64,000 nt of DNA from Apostichopus japonicus (taxonomy: Eukaryota; Echinodermata; Holothuroidea; Aspidochirotida; Stichopodidae). The stretch covers positions 28,392,501 to 28,456,500 of the forward strand of contig NC_092568.1 of the NCBI RefSeq assembly GCF_037975245.1, read 5' to 3'. The position numbers and the translations under genes are program-made. This document shows, one piece after another, positions 34,605 through 60,500 of the stretch (positions are counted from its first letter, which is position 1; every line of letters begins with the position of its first letter). The notes beneath the pieces were generated by a model. It was not told where the DNA came from. It searched no databases and saw only the letters and a program-made list of their open reading frames with translations.

Positions 34605-35510
34605 CATGGGCGTCAGCAGGTTTCAGAAAGTGAGGGGGACACTATACTATCTAAGCGGAGCGCCACCATTGGTTGGCGCGTAGCGTACCAGAAAAGTTTG
34701 GGTACATAAGACCCCCTAGATCGCAGGAGACGGCCTTTCTGAGTCGTTTTTAGTTACATCAGAACCAGATCTGTGAGGAGAAATTTTGTCTCACAAAACT
34801 AAATTCCGACAGAAAGTACTGGTTGAAAGATGCCGTTCTGACACCAAGGGAGACGAATTACACAGCGTCCATCTCAAACGAAATATCGAAAAAGTGGCGC
34901 CGTCACCTCCGGGATGAGTGGAGTGGTATATATAATACATGCATGTAGGTGCGAGACGTCAGTTGTTATGTGCCCAGGTACTTTAATAATAATAATCAGA
35001 AAAAGGCACCGCGCGCAGAGCGTGTGTAGCGCCTAGCCGGCACTCAACAATAAAGATCTACCATATCCGGCGAATACATGTAGCCTTAATTACTTAACCC
35101 CTACACCCCTATTCGTCCGTCCAGTCCAAGGGACTGGAGGTAGTGATATGAACATAGTAACTCATCACCATCTACCTGTATGGCTTACCTAATCCCTTGG
35201 AACCCATACAAACAACATGTGTGCAAGATTCAATACACTTTCGAATGGTCTCCCCCCCCCCCCCCGAACGAATTAAATGGGCAGATTTAGGATATTGGGA
35301 GAATGGGAGATAAATGACGGTGCAAGTGATAGATAGCAGGGGCCCAGGGAGTCCAGATTTCTTGACCTTTAATAGAAAATCGCGCATATGCATGTGATTT
35401 TTTTTAATAACTACTCTGAAAAGTGGGGGGGACAAATGATATGATATCCCCTCCACTTTTGAAAGTGGGGGGGACATGTCCCCCCCGTCCCCCACCTGTT
35501 GACGCCCATG
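34605..35510. mobile_element. hAT-like non-autonomous element A, 906 bp, perfect 8-bp TSD
   Basis: Starts CATGGGCGTCAGCAGGT and ends ACCTGTTGACGCCCATG, inverted repeats with one mismatch. Both sides carry CATATATC (34597-34604 and 35511-35518), an exact 8-bp duplication as expected for hAT transposition. The interior has CTATCTAAGCGGAGCGCC, shared in reverse orientation with the element at 36998-37841. No transposase frame. Confidence 0.92.
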
Positions 35511-36109
35511 CATATATCTGTCTCCCCCAACCCCTCGATCCCTGTCGATCGTCTCTAAACGCTCTTCGGCATGCATCACCCTCTAAAATGCACACACCGT
35601 TTAAAATGCGCCCTATGCTACGTACTGTGGTTGTTATATTCTTTCTTTCACCATATTTCAGTTGTTATCCACCCAATTAACTTTCTCCTTTCTTTGATAT
35701 ATAATCCTCTTCGTCAGCGTCGCGACTATGTACCTTTAAGTCGTAAATAAACACTATAGATTCGTATATTTCATTTACAGATATATATGGCGATTTTTAC
35801 TAAATTTTTTTGATTAAATTTTCCAAGCAAGATAACTACCCCCCCCCCCCCACCCCACCCCCTCTCTCACACACACACACTCTCCAGTAGTTAGATCAAT
35901 ACGTCCTCTTCTCGGATTACGTCAGATACTAACATTCCCATGAAAATTCAAGCTGATTGGACACAATTTAGGCTCGTTAATTTCAGTATCCAGTGATAGG
36001 CTTTGTAAGATATGTGGAATCTTGAGCTATCTTTATGTTCCCTTTCTCTTTGTACACAATTTTATTGATAAATAGGTAATGCATATTGGTAGTAGTAACC
36101 AAAACGTAT

Positions 36110-36648
36110 ACCTACAATCTTAATGATGAGGAGTTACAGGAGGTCGCTGTTGAAAGTGACCTAGATATCTACATTGACTCATCTCTGCAATTACCTTCTA
36201 AACATTGTCTCGAAGTTGCTAAAGGGTTTTAGGTATACTCAAGAGGAACTTCAGTTTCCTGAAAGAGGACATAGTTGTTAGGCTTTATATAGCAGTGTGT
36301 TCGGCCTCATCTGGAGTATCCTGTGCAGGCTTGGAACCCATATTTTGCTAAGGATAAGGAAGTACTCGAGAAGCCGTCCTGAGGAGGACTACTAGGATGA
36401 TTACTTTCTTAAAGAGTGTCCCTTATTTGAGACGGTTACAACTGTTGAATCTCACCACACTGAAGCTAAGGAGGTTACGTGGTGACTTGATGCAGGTTTT
36501 CAAGATTGTGTATGGTTATTACAATTTATCCTGCACTGACTTTTTCATGTTTGCTAATTGTAGTTGTACCAGAGGTCATTGTCTTAAACCCCAAAAGTCA
36601 CAAAGTAGAATTATATTTGGCATAACTATTTTATAATAGGATTGTGAA
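36110..36648 (+). mobile_element. Decayed LINE polymerase fragment, part 1 (interrupted)
   Basis: Reads, across frameshifts and stops, as the end of a CR1/Jockey-like reverse transcriptase: NLNDEELQEVAVESDLDIYI, VRLYIAV, PHLEYPVQAWNPYF, LNLTTLKLRRLRGDLMQVFK. The frame is cut at 36648 by an inverted-repeat element and resumes at 37983. Clearly a pseudogene. Confidence 0.85.
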
Positions 36649-37977
36649 CAGGGGCGTATCCAGGGGGGCGCAACAGGCGCGCCCCCCCCTATTGGCCGTC
36701 ACCAAAAAAAAAAGTTTAGCAAAAAAAAAAAAAAATTGATGACGACCTTTATGTGAGATGTCGGTGATCGCTCAACCCCCCCCCCCCCCTCCCGTATGCT
36801 TTATTTTTTGTTTGCCAAAAAAAGGTTCTGGCGAAGTTCGGCGGCATAATAGTTTTAGAAACATAGATGGTAATTGTGTTTGTATTATCACTATAAACAC
36901 TAAATGACATGCCAGCCATACTAAATTGTGCATTTTGTGTCCATATTTACTGGAAATGTTGCTTATTATTAAGGTCGAAAAATGGATCACATATGGCCAT
37001 GGGCGGCGATCCTGGGTGGAGGGGAGATATATCCCCCCATGAAAATGGGTGGAGGGGATGTAATGCACCATATCCCCCCCCCCCACCAAATGCCAGGGAT
37101 AAGAATATTTTCATGCCTACATTTATGCATCTTCGTTCATGTACGGCTCTTTTTTAGCTTCATTTCTCGCCTACCATAAACGCAGTGCGATCTTTTCAAA
37201 TAAAGCGTCTTTATAAAGCAAAAATAGTTGACTGTAGGCTTCATTGGCCCTATAACAACAAAATGTATTATTGCGCCCACGGTATTGATATAGTACATAT
37301 ATGCACCCTCATAGTATTCATATAGGCCCTATAGTAGGCCTACACACGTACATGTTCCCTCGAACAGCTGAGAATCTCATGTAACCAGGGTAATGCTTTA
37401 TACACGTTTCACCTGGATGCCCTAGCAATCGGTACCTAGGAATGTAACTATGTGTAATTGTGTATTGCATGTGTATAGGCCTATAATAGCCTGCATGAGG
37501 CCATTTTCTTCATCGAATAATGTAACAGAGCTCTCGAACATTCTAACGTTGCGCCTGAAACAAGATTGACAGGGGCAATTTTCCCAAAATAACACCCGAA
37601 ATTAAAAAAAAAAGTATTTTGGATCCTGATTATGAGATATTTCGGACATGACATCCCTATTTTAAAGTTGGGTATATGCCGCTTGGAAACCTCGGGAAGT
37701 GCCGTTTCCGGCCATCTAAAGGGTTTGTTAATCCCAAAATTTTCTTGTACGCTTCGCGCCAACTCATGGTGGCGCTACGCTTAGATAGTCAACAAGGTCA
37801 TATCCCCCCCCCCCACTCGGAAGTACGGATCGCCGCCCATGCATATGACACCATTTTGCATTTCAGCCCTTCTTTGAAAACAAAAATTGTACACCCCTCC
37901 CCTTAGACCCATCCCCCAGGACGGCAATCATTCATGCCTGGCGCCCCCCCTATTGGAAAATCCTGGATACGCCCCTG
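36649..37977. mobile_element. Inverted-repeat DNA element B, 1329 bp, inserted in LINE
   Basis: A perfect 16-bp terminal inverted repeat, CAGGGGCGTATCCAGG and CCTGGATACGCCCCTG, is flanked by GTGAA on both sides (36644-36648, 37978-37982). Removing the element and one GTGAA restores the LINE frame to IVNEWNGLP, which confirms the boundaries and the 5-bp duplication. It contains a second transposon at 36998-37841. No transposase frame. Confidence 0.93.
36998..37841. mobile_element. hAT-like non-autonomous element A, second copy, 844 bp, nested
   Basis: Inverted ends CATGGGCGGCGATCC and GGATCGCCGCCCATG. Flanks CATATGGC (36990-36997) and CATATGAC (37842-37849) form an 8-bp duplication with one difference. 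It shares the internal CTATCTAAGCGTAGCGCC block, on the opposite strand, with the 34605-35510 element, so the two copies are in opposite orientation. Confidence 0.9.
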
Positions 37978-38185
37978 GTGAATGAGTGGAACGGTTTGCC
38001 TGAGAAATTTGTACTTGCATGTAGTGTGAATGGGTTTATAACAATGCTTTGGACAAGCGGCTTTAAGCATTGTAATCGGGTCTGAGTGTTTGTGTCTTCA
38101 GTTTTTTTCTCTCCTATAGGGTCCTTAATGGGGACTTGAGTGTCCCTCCTGATCCCTTTTTTCTACTTAACTAAACTAAACTAAA
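37978..38185 (+). mobile_element. Decayed LINE, part 2 and 3' tail
   Basis: Continues the interrupted polymerase as EWNGLPEKFVLACSVNGF, the usual LINE C-terminus. It is followed by a short 3' UTR with a GGGGACTTGAGTGTCCC hairpin and a (TAAAC)n-like tail. Confidence 0.82.
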
Positions 38186-41100
38186 ACATTAATAAAGATA
38201 TAATTGTAAACAATTCCAAACTGTTGAGTTTTATTACATTGCCGCTTCGTTTTACGAACAGTCAATGTTTATGAAGTGGGCTACTTGTTCTATACAATTT
38301 AACATTAAAAGTAGTCTGTATAGGCCCCAAATTAAAGCACGCTATAATTTCTAGAACTTTTCCAAAAAAAAAATTTCCTGGATGTCCTTATTCTCCAAAA
38401 TATTCTCAGAAATATTCTACACACAAGATGACTGAATGTCCCAATGAGGTAAATTTCCTTCATGGTGGTAATAAAACTGTCAGTTAAATTTTTTAGTCCA
38501 TGGGTGACCATATTTGAATATCTAGCATATTTTGGGCCAATACAGCATACCTTTAAGTTTTATTTCTCTGTAAAGTTGGCATGGAATCGCATTTTCCGTC
38601 AATTTAACAGTAATCTATAACTAGACGTGCAGATTTCGTACCAAATGACTGCGATTGCTTGATAAACCCCTGCAGATGGCTAATTTCTCCAGTGAAACAA
38701 GAGCGTGAAGGAATTGTTATGCTCTCTCACCCCACCCCACCCCACCCGGCACCCCTCCCCGTTGGTCTTCTTAGGGCAAATATGGTCTCCTGGATAATAA
38801 AGAATTACCCAGGATAGGATAACTGCTATTTTTTTTTTCAAAACCATTCTAGCGGTTCTTGTATTGTAGGTTTTAACACAGCGATTAAATCTTGAATTCT
38901 CAACAACACATTCGGGGACTGAGAACATAACCACAGAAATCCAAACTATGTATCTTACTAAGCTGATAACAAACCTAGTACAATTAAGATAACACTCCGA
39001 CGTTCAGTTTGCAATAATACTTATATAAACATATTAGTACATATATGAGACAGGTACTAGTTAGTACATTCTGAGGGATTCCTGATATGTTTATTAACGA
39101 TTCTCTGCAGCTGTTGAATTCGCGAGCCGTCTGCAGTGCATGACTATCGAATTCAGCCCAGCTACTATGTCGCATATGCGTGAGGAGAAAGTGCATCATA
39201 AAGCCAATGGAAGATCATATTTATCATTGAATGCATATCTTTCAAGAAGGAGTGCTGGCGGGGGCGACATGGACTGGGGAACTGATTTGGGGAGGTGGGG
39301 TGTGGGGTGTCAAGTGGCGTATGCATATATATATGTATTGTAGTCTTATCGGATTTTTTTTAAAGTAAAATGATCATTCTTCAAACTACAGGTACAGGAT
39401 AAGCAGACTTCAAGCATTCAAGTTTAAATGTATGGTGTATTGGCCTTAAATATGCTAGATATTCAAATATGGACACCTTTGGTCAAAATTGTTTTTATTA
39501 CAACCTTCTAGGAAATTTTGTACATGTTGCGTGTTCCTTAAAAATGTCTGAGAACAATTTGGAGAGTAAAGACCTCAAGAAAAGTACTTTCTGAAAACTT
39601 CTAGCAATTACCGCGTGCTATAATTTGAGGTCTATTAAAGAATTCCATGTTAATTAGTTCAAGATCCGATTATCTTTTACAACTGAATTGACGACCATAT
39701 AGTGAGTGCATGGAGTCATAAGTCTTGCATTCTATCTTAACTCTTACCCCCCAAAAATGATAATGAAATGGCATCCAAATGTTATCTGGTAAACTTCACA
39801 AAAATCACAATTCCATGTATTTTCGTCACATGAATATTTACAATCGATATAAATTATGTCTTTTGCTTCGTGAAAGTCTGAGAATGCATGTAACCATCGG
39901 TCGGTCTCTATAGCACATGGTTTTATTTTAATACTTTGATTTCTATGTAATACAACTGTTTTCCTGCAGGAAACATTGAAAAGATACGCTAGCGTGCGGT
40001 ACAGATCTCGTAAATAAACAAACCTGATCGGAAGGTTGATTGATTGTCAATTTGGAAAGTTTATGTTCAGATCACGGAAAGAGGAAGAAGAATCTGTTAG
40101 TACGTCAATATTTGACAAGTAAAATACCATGGAAACATGAGAGTAACGCTTTATAAATGGAGGCGTTACACACAGGTTACACTCAGAACTGATGTACAGC
40201 GCGTCATTGTAAAGTGAAATATGTCGCGTGTGCTTTGTTTATATAGGCTATATCAGAGCCGTATATTTAAATATACGGCTCTGGGCTATATTAATGTATA
40301 GCGCCGCTCTTTTTTCGCTGTTCGTCGGTGGTGTACAAAAAGTGAAGTCTGCGACAATGGCCTATTGACAACCTGTATTGGATTCAATCATATAAATTAG
40401 AGAAATATTTAACTATTTAAATTATATCTTCAATTAATTAAAGATATATTGAAATGATTTAACGATACTTTTTTTTCAATGGTTTAAAGATATATTTAAA
40501 TTTATTTGAAAGATTTTTTTTTAATAGGAAGTAAGTAATATATTAAGACATATGTTATTATGAATAAGAATCAAATGCCGCATCTGATCAACTGGAGCGA
40601 AAGAAAATGAATGGCCCCAAAAAGTGAAAATTCACTACTACTTGACACTTTACAGAGCGATCAAATATAACACATGGAGCATGTATAAGACTTTGAATGT
40701 AAACTTATAATAAAGGTTCAATTTTCAGGATTGAACTGCACATGGTATACGTGATCCAGCAAAACACCAGACACACTATGGAACACTGCGAGCAAATGAT
40801 ACGCTGACGGAGCCATTTTACTCTTATGTATGATTGGAACATTGCACAAATGGTATAGTAGAATATTGATTTACTTTGCTGCGTTTTTAATCCTTTGTTA
40901 GCCCGGTTCGATCACAGTCATGTCTTGTCTAAATCTCTTTAGCCCTGCAGATAAAAGTTTTATTTCCCACAGTTCGGTAGCGTGCACATGACTTCAAAGG
41001 TGTGTGTGGGACGGGGGGGGGGGGGGGAGGATTAGTCAATTATCCCCGACAGTGATTTAGGTTGGGACATGAACTTATAAGGAATGTACCAATGCTATCA

Positions 41101-42800
41101 ATGATTGTTTTGTAGAGGAATGGCCGGTGTGTTTGGGGTCGTTAAAGCGAATTCTCATGTAGGGAATCCGGGGACCTCACTACCCCCCCCCCACCCACAC
41201 ACACACCCAATGACGTTTGTACGTCAAATGGCGTATTCATAGTAGTATATTATGTTATACGTAGGATATAACTATATATAGGTGAAGGGTAATAAATACA
41301 CCTCAATTTTTAGGTTGAAAAACTTGGAGGTGGTTCACCCGGATGGTGTTGTCTACACCCCCCCCCCCCCGACTGAAGAGAAGGTAGACCATGCCCACTG
41401 ACTCTCCAATTCCACACGCCACGGCTTCTCTTCTCATGTTTCTCGGCACTTCGGCAAGGGTGTTGTTCAATAACAACTTCCTGACATGGACGTTAAATGG
41501 ATGTGTGCCGAGAGATTGGCTTCGGTCAGCTTGCGAGTCTATAAGCCTCCATGGCTTCTTTTTGCGAGTTCCTGCTTGCGGGAAGATCACATATACATAC
41601 ATACATACTTCCTTGCTGAACTGAACCCCTCTGTCTGTCCAAGTTATACATAATAGTGGTAGGGGAGGGGTGGCAAGAATATATGATACTGCCCCCTCAC
41701 TCCACAGCAGTACTGAATCATTTAGTTCGATCACTTGAATTAGAGAATAAAGTGACATCAACCTGTAATCAATTGATTGTTTTTTTTTTTTGTTTTTTTT
41801 TATGTACATGATCTGTCAAAGAGTCAATTTTCATTTCTTGAAACTTCAATACAAAGTCCACAATGTCAAAAGAGAAACATCGAAATTAAATCGGTTTTAT
41901 GGCTAAATGTCGCTATGAAAGTGACAATTTCAATGATAGATACAGCGGAAATGAAACGTCGATATTTGAAGATAAAAGAGTCGACATTTTAAGATCAAAC
42001 ATCTTCAATTTCTCAAAAAGGCATACAATGTCGACATGCATCTTGAGGAAAAATTACAAAATTTCACGAAAGTTGAAATTTTGAGATAAAATAGGCCTAC
42101 GTCGAACTTTGGGAATACGATTCAAAATTTTGATAGAATTAATAAAATTATAAGTCGAAATTTTAAAGAACAAGCCAAACGTTCGATATGTAGTGGGTCG
42201 GGGATATTTTGAGGTAAATGTCAAATTCAAATGGGAAAAAAATAAAAAGTTATAGGCCTACGGTACCTGAAGTCCTCGAAATGTCTACTTCTTAGTATCG
42301 CAAATTGAAATTGCACAGTGCAAATTTGAGGAACATGTGTACATTGTGATATATAGGCATATAAAGACTCAAACTTTAGAGAAGATAGTAGAAGTTTTTA
42401 CCGAAAATTTCCAATTTCGGTATAAAATTATACAACTTGATATATGTTGCCATGGTGTATTAGACATGCCGTGTTCCTAAAATGTAAGCCACTTGGAAGA
42501 ATGTTAGTTAATGAGGGGAAGTAGTTCACGCCGTGCTATAAAAACAAATCAGCTTATATCCACTATGGTATTTATTAATCTATTGCCAATAATTTCACAG
42601 TCCCCGTTTCGTCCATGAAATGTTCTGTGGGTCCACTTGCTCCCTCCCTCTGACTACGTACGTACGCCACTATCCCATCCTTTTTCGTCGATGTCACTGA
42701 TTATTACGTATTTGATTGTCCACACAGTCAACGGTGGTCAACATAAGTTAATTGCAGTCATAAATGTTTGTGTCTAGACTGAACAAGACTTGGCCTAGAC
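38186..42800. other. Intergenic region, mostly unassigned
   Basis: AT-rich sequence with C/G runs (about 41017 and 41184) and a perfect palindrome at 40255. The longest open frame (41303-41809 minus) has no recognisable domain. No gene is supported here. Confidence 0.5.
40255..40282. repeat. Perfect 28-bp palindrome
   Basis: AGAGCCGTATATTT followed at once by its exact reverse complement AAATATACGGCTCT, with no spacer. Confidence 0.97.
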
Positions 42801-42804
42801 TTCT

Positions 42805-42953
42805 CCTACGAATTTAAAAAAAAGAAGAAACAATTGAAAAATCGTACCGACATTCCTATATTTTATTATACTACGCGCCTACGAATTTAAAAAAAAAGAA
42901 GAAACAATTGAAAAATCGTACCGACATTCCTATATTTTATTATACTACGCGCC
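42805..42953. repeat. Tandem duplication of about 73 bp
   Basis: CCTACGAATTTAAAAAAAAG through TATTATACTACGCG occurs twice back to back, differing essentially only by one A in the A-run. About 0.8 kb upstream of the PTK7-like start codon. Confidence 0.95.
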
Positions 42954-43762
42954 ATAAAAAAGGAACTCAAGCAATTACTTGCCTATCGCTATAGCTGTTA
43001 TTAGATTCGTAAATGGCCAATGTTTCCACTTTAAAGTGGCGCTAATAGATGCTGTTTTCCAGTATGAATTACCCGATCGAATTAGCGAACTTCCTAAAAT
43101 GTTCCTTTTATACCGTCTTCGCTCGGTGTCCTTTGATCTGACAATCAGCTTTGTAATAACTAGCCACTTCAAGGCTGCTGGTTTTAAAGCCGACGCCCTG
43201 GAATTCACACAAGTTAGTCATTCTGCGGTATCTGGTAGTCATCGTCCAAGCGCACATTACAAAAGGACAACTTCAAGCCTGTTCAAATATTCCACTAGTT
43301 AGTCTTTAGTACAGTAAAGTACGTACCTGCGAAGAGCTACATGCATGAACAGTTCATCGTAATTACCCATGTGGTACGTTGTACAAGAACTACGTTGAGG
43401 ACCCAAACTAAATCAGTGCCGGGACACCAACAAGTTTGGATACACTTCGAACGAGGCTTTTCGCGATGATGGACGTATAGTGTGCAGAAGTTATTTATCT
43501 TCAGTAGCCGTTGTATGAAAACATTTATCGTTTATTCATAGGACGAGAAAATATAACTGCTTGGAATTACGGGAATCATCTCTCTGATTTCGACTTATAA
43601 TAGACTTGGTAAAACCTCTGCACAAGACTGAATTTGTTGAATCCCAAGTCAATCTTCCTTGGACAGGCTGTGGTAGTTCATATACAGAATACGCAAGACT
43701 AGACTCGTTGTCAAGGAGAACTTTAGTTCTAATCTAGGGTGGAATAAGAGCAAATATTGAGG

Positions 43763-57567
<13,805 letters not shown>

Positions 57568-60500
57568 GTGAGTATCTCGGCTGGGGTCATAAATTGATGA
57601 AAAGGAGGTTTGTTAAGGATTAAGGAAGCATTGAGAAGAAGAAGTTATGTTTGGCATCCTCCTCAGAAATAATGTCAACTGCTATTTGATGGTAGAAGTA
57701 TTCATTTCACGGCACATGTGTTTCTCCCTTGCCAGACTTTGTGACCCCCCAGGGCACACCCCCATCCTCCACAAAAATAAGAAAGAAAATGGTACACTTT
57801 GTATACATGACTAGATCAAAGATATGGTGGAGTTGACATAATTGGCTAAATAGGGATATCAAATGTTGTACAAGGCAAAGGCAGTGTTATCATTGGTATC
57901 CCAATTTAAATGCATTCCAAGTACTCTTACAAGAGTGCAAATACCTCCTGCCTTTCAACAGTGGTCATAACATGAAATTTCATGTTTTGTAGTCTGGTAT
58001 TAAATGTTCGCATGTAAACTTAGCGATAGTGCAAGAAATCACTACGTCTCTTGTGTTTCTGCTTTTTAGCTAGATTGATAGTTAAATGGGTGAGGATTGA
58101 TTGCAGACGGGTTTCAGTTTAGTTTTGTACTCTCAGGCGTTCTGCATGGGAAGGAGTTTTAATAGATGGTGGATTTATGATTTAAGTAACTAGTCGTCTG
58201 GTATAGTCATCTCTCAGCTCTCACCGGAATAACTCATTCAACTTGAGCAATGTTTTTCCCAAAGACAGTGTGATCATAACTTTTGTTCACCTACAGTAGT
58301 CATTGCTAGCGCAAAGTTGGCTTCAGCAAATTACTGTCAATAATTTCAGCCCTGATTTTAATATGCAAAGTAGGTCAAGCTAGTTTAGCAACCTCTGATA
58401 TTACTTTATTCTTCACAATTAATTATCACACATTCAGCTCACAGGTCTAATCCATTTTGAAAAGTATACTTTCAAAAGAAGTTTGTGATCAATACATGTA
58501 TCAAGTGAGTTTCCTTACATTCAGAACTTGTTGTTTTCAAGTCTCAATGTCTATTTTAAGTCTGTTTCTTAGGGAACACTATAAGTTGTACTGGCCCTCT
58601 GGGAGATAATGAAAGAACCTAAGAATAAAACTTGACCGGCTGAGACAGAGCTCAAACTGTACTCTTTGTTTTATTTAAATATTGATCTATGTGTTCGATG
58701 TTGGGCTTCATTTATCACCTTCCTCTATTTATCTTAAAAAAATCTCTTCTGTCAGACATAAAGTTATACTGTAGTCCATACTCGATCATAATTTGCAGTC
58801 TGTCGTTATGTGATATGTTTGTTTCATATGATGGTCATGTATACAGCTGCCAAAGTATTCATTGGTCCATAAAAGCCTACCTCTTTTTGCAGTGAAGCTT
58901 TTCCCCTCGGTACAGTAAGAAATCATGCATCACAAAAGTTCATTTTTATGGCTTTCTAGGTGACCACCGAGAAGTGAAATTCAAGCGAGCGTGGCCAGCA
59001 GAGATGTTTGCCACATAGCTGGGAGTAAAATTAAGCCTCACCATATTTGGGCACGGCTCTTTGTCACGAGAGAGAATGGGAGGTGTTAATGACTCAATTG
59101 CACCGCATTTAATTATTCCTGAGAGATCTTACACGAGTGTCAGTGGGGGGATAAAACTTTCCAGTTGTTCGGCCTTATGTTGTCGCCTGAAATATCCAAG
59201 AGCAGAGGAGTTCATGGCTAATGATATTTTATTAGTACAGTACCCCTGTATTGTTGATGGGTATATATTTAAGTGGCTGGGTTATCACCTAGCAATCTGG
59301 GGGAGTATCGTCTACATAAGGAAGACCTATAATTGGCAAAGTTTTGAAAGGTCTCATTTCTTTTCACCGCATCTTAAAAAAGTCTTACACCTAATGAAAA
59401 TTCACCAACCATAGGCCTTCAACCCTACTGGAATATCAGTCCAGTGGCAGGCAGAATGTTTTATAGACCTTAAGATTTAAAAATTAAGATTATAAAAATG
59501 GTATGGTAGTAGATAAGGAAGTTCAAACTGTTTAGATATAAAGAAGTGGAAGAGGGCAGTGACCCAGAGGTGGGTACTAACTTGAGTTTGAGCGAGTTTT
59601 ATTTTACAAGTAGAGGGGACATGAGGTATCTTGGATAGAGACAGAAAAAGTAATGTATTATTGTAATCATTCTTAATCAACTTCCAGGATTGTTAATTTA
59701 TTTAATGTTAGCGGCTTATTCTTGTGATGTTCAAAACTTGCAAAGAATATTATTTAATGGGTCTGGAATGTTAGGTAAGTAACAGCCACCATCTTGGTAT
59801 TGTATGTATTGTGATGATGTTAGTCGTCATATCTGTAGCCCTCTATTTCTGTAGGCTTTATGTCACTGTTTTTAGCCACATATGCTGTCCATTTTCTCAG
59901 TGGTTTCTGAAACGATTTCTCCATGCATCGAAAATCATTTGCGACCGTTGTTGCAGACCACGTTCTACATTTTCTGAAGTCACATTGTTGAGACCTTAAC
60001 ATGAGAATCTGAACTTCTTTTGCTTGACTATTCTCCTCATCAATCTATGGAATGATTGTATCAAAAATTATAACCTTTGATCGTTGCCTTTGAGGCTTCA
60101 AGATTTGCAGTTTTCTTCGCCAGGGTTGCTTTAACTTTCAAAGTACTGTACCGTGCAGTTCACCACGTACAGTACAGTACGCACTTTGATTAAATTTTCC
60201 ACAAATTAAATTGAAGTCTGATAGCATGTTCCTTGCCTAGGGGCGGGTGCACTGAGGAGACGGCCTGCTTGGAGATGGCCGTCCGCCACCTGCTAAACCT
60301 TCGGGCGGGTCCAAGATACGCTCTAATTAGATTAAGGGTGCATTGATAGTAGTGTTGATTACCAGACAGATACACATTAAGTTTTGAACTAGACAGATGC
60401 ATATATGTGACTAGCATGTTGCCATGTTGCTAGTATAACATTCTCATCCCATCAGAAAGAGAGAGACATGCCTCCAAAATATTTGGAGTCTTTATGCTCC

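Noticed and set aside
35172-35579. 135-codon minus-strand open frame
   Set aside because: Spans the end of the hAT-like element; G-rich composition produces the open frame.
40905-40930. GGTTCGATC as a tRNA T-loop
   Set aside because: No matching acceptor stem, D-arm or anticodon arm around it.
41303-41809. 168-codon minus-strand open frame
   Set aside because: No recognisable domain. It starts in a poly-K/A tract, crosses a poly-G run, and has no support as a gene.
42979-43302. 107-codon open frame upstream of the PTK7-like gene
   Set aside because: No recognisable similarity; may be 5' flank or UTR, but nothing supports translation.
59061-59414. 117-codon plus-strand open frame as a possible next PTK7 exon
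   Set aside because: Lacks Ig cysteine/tryptophan spacing and has no fitting phase-1 acceptor and donor.
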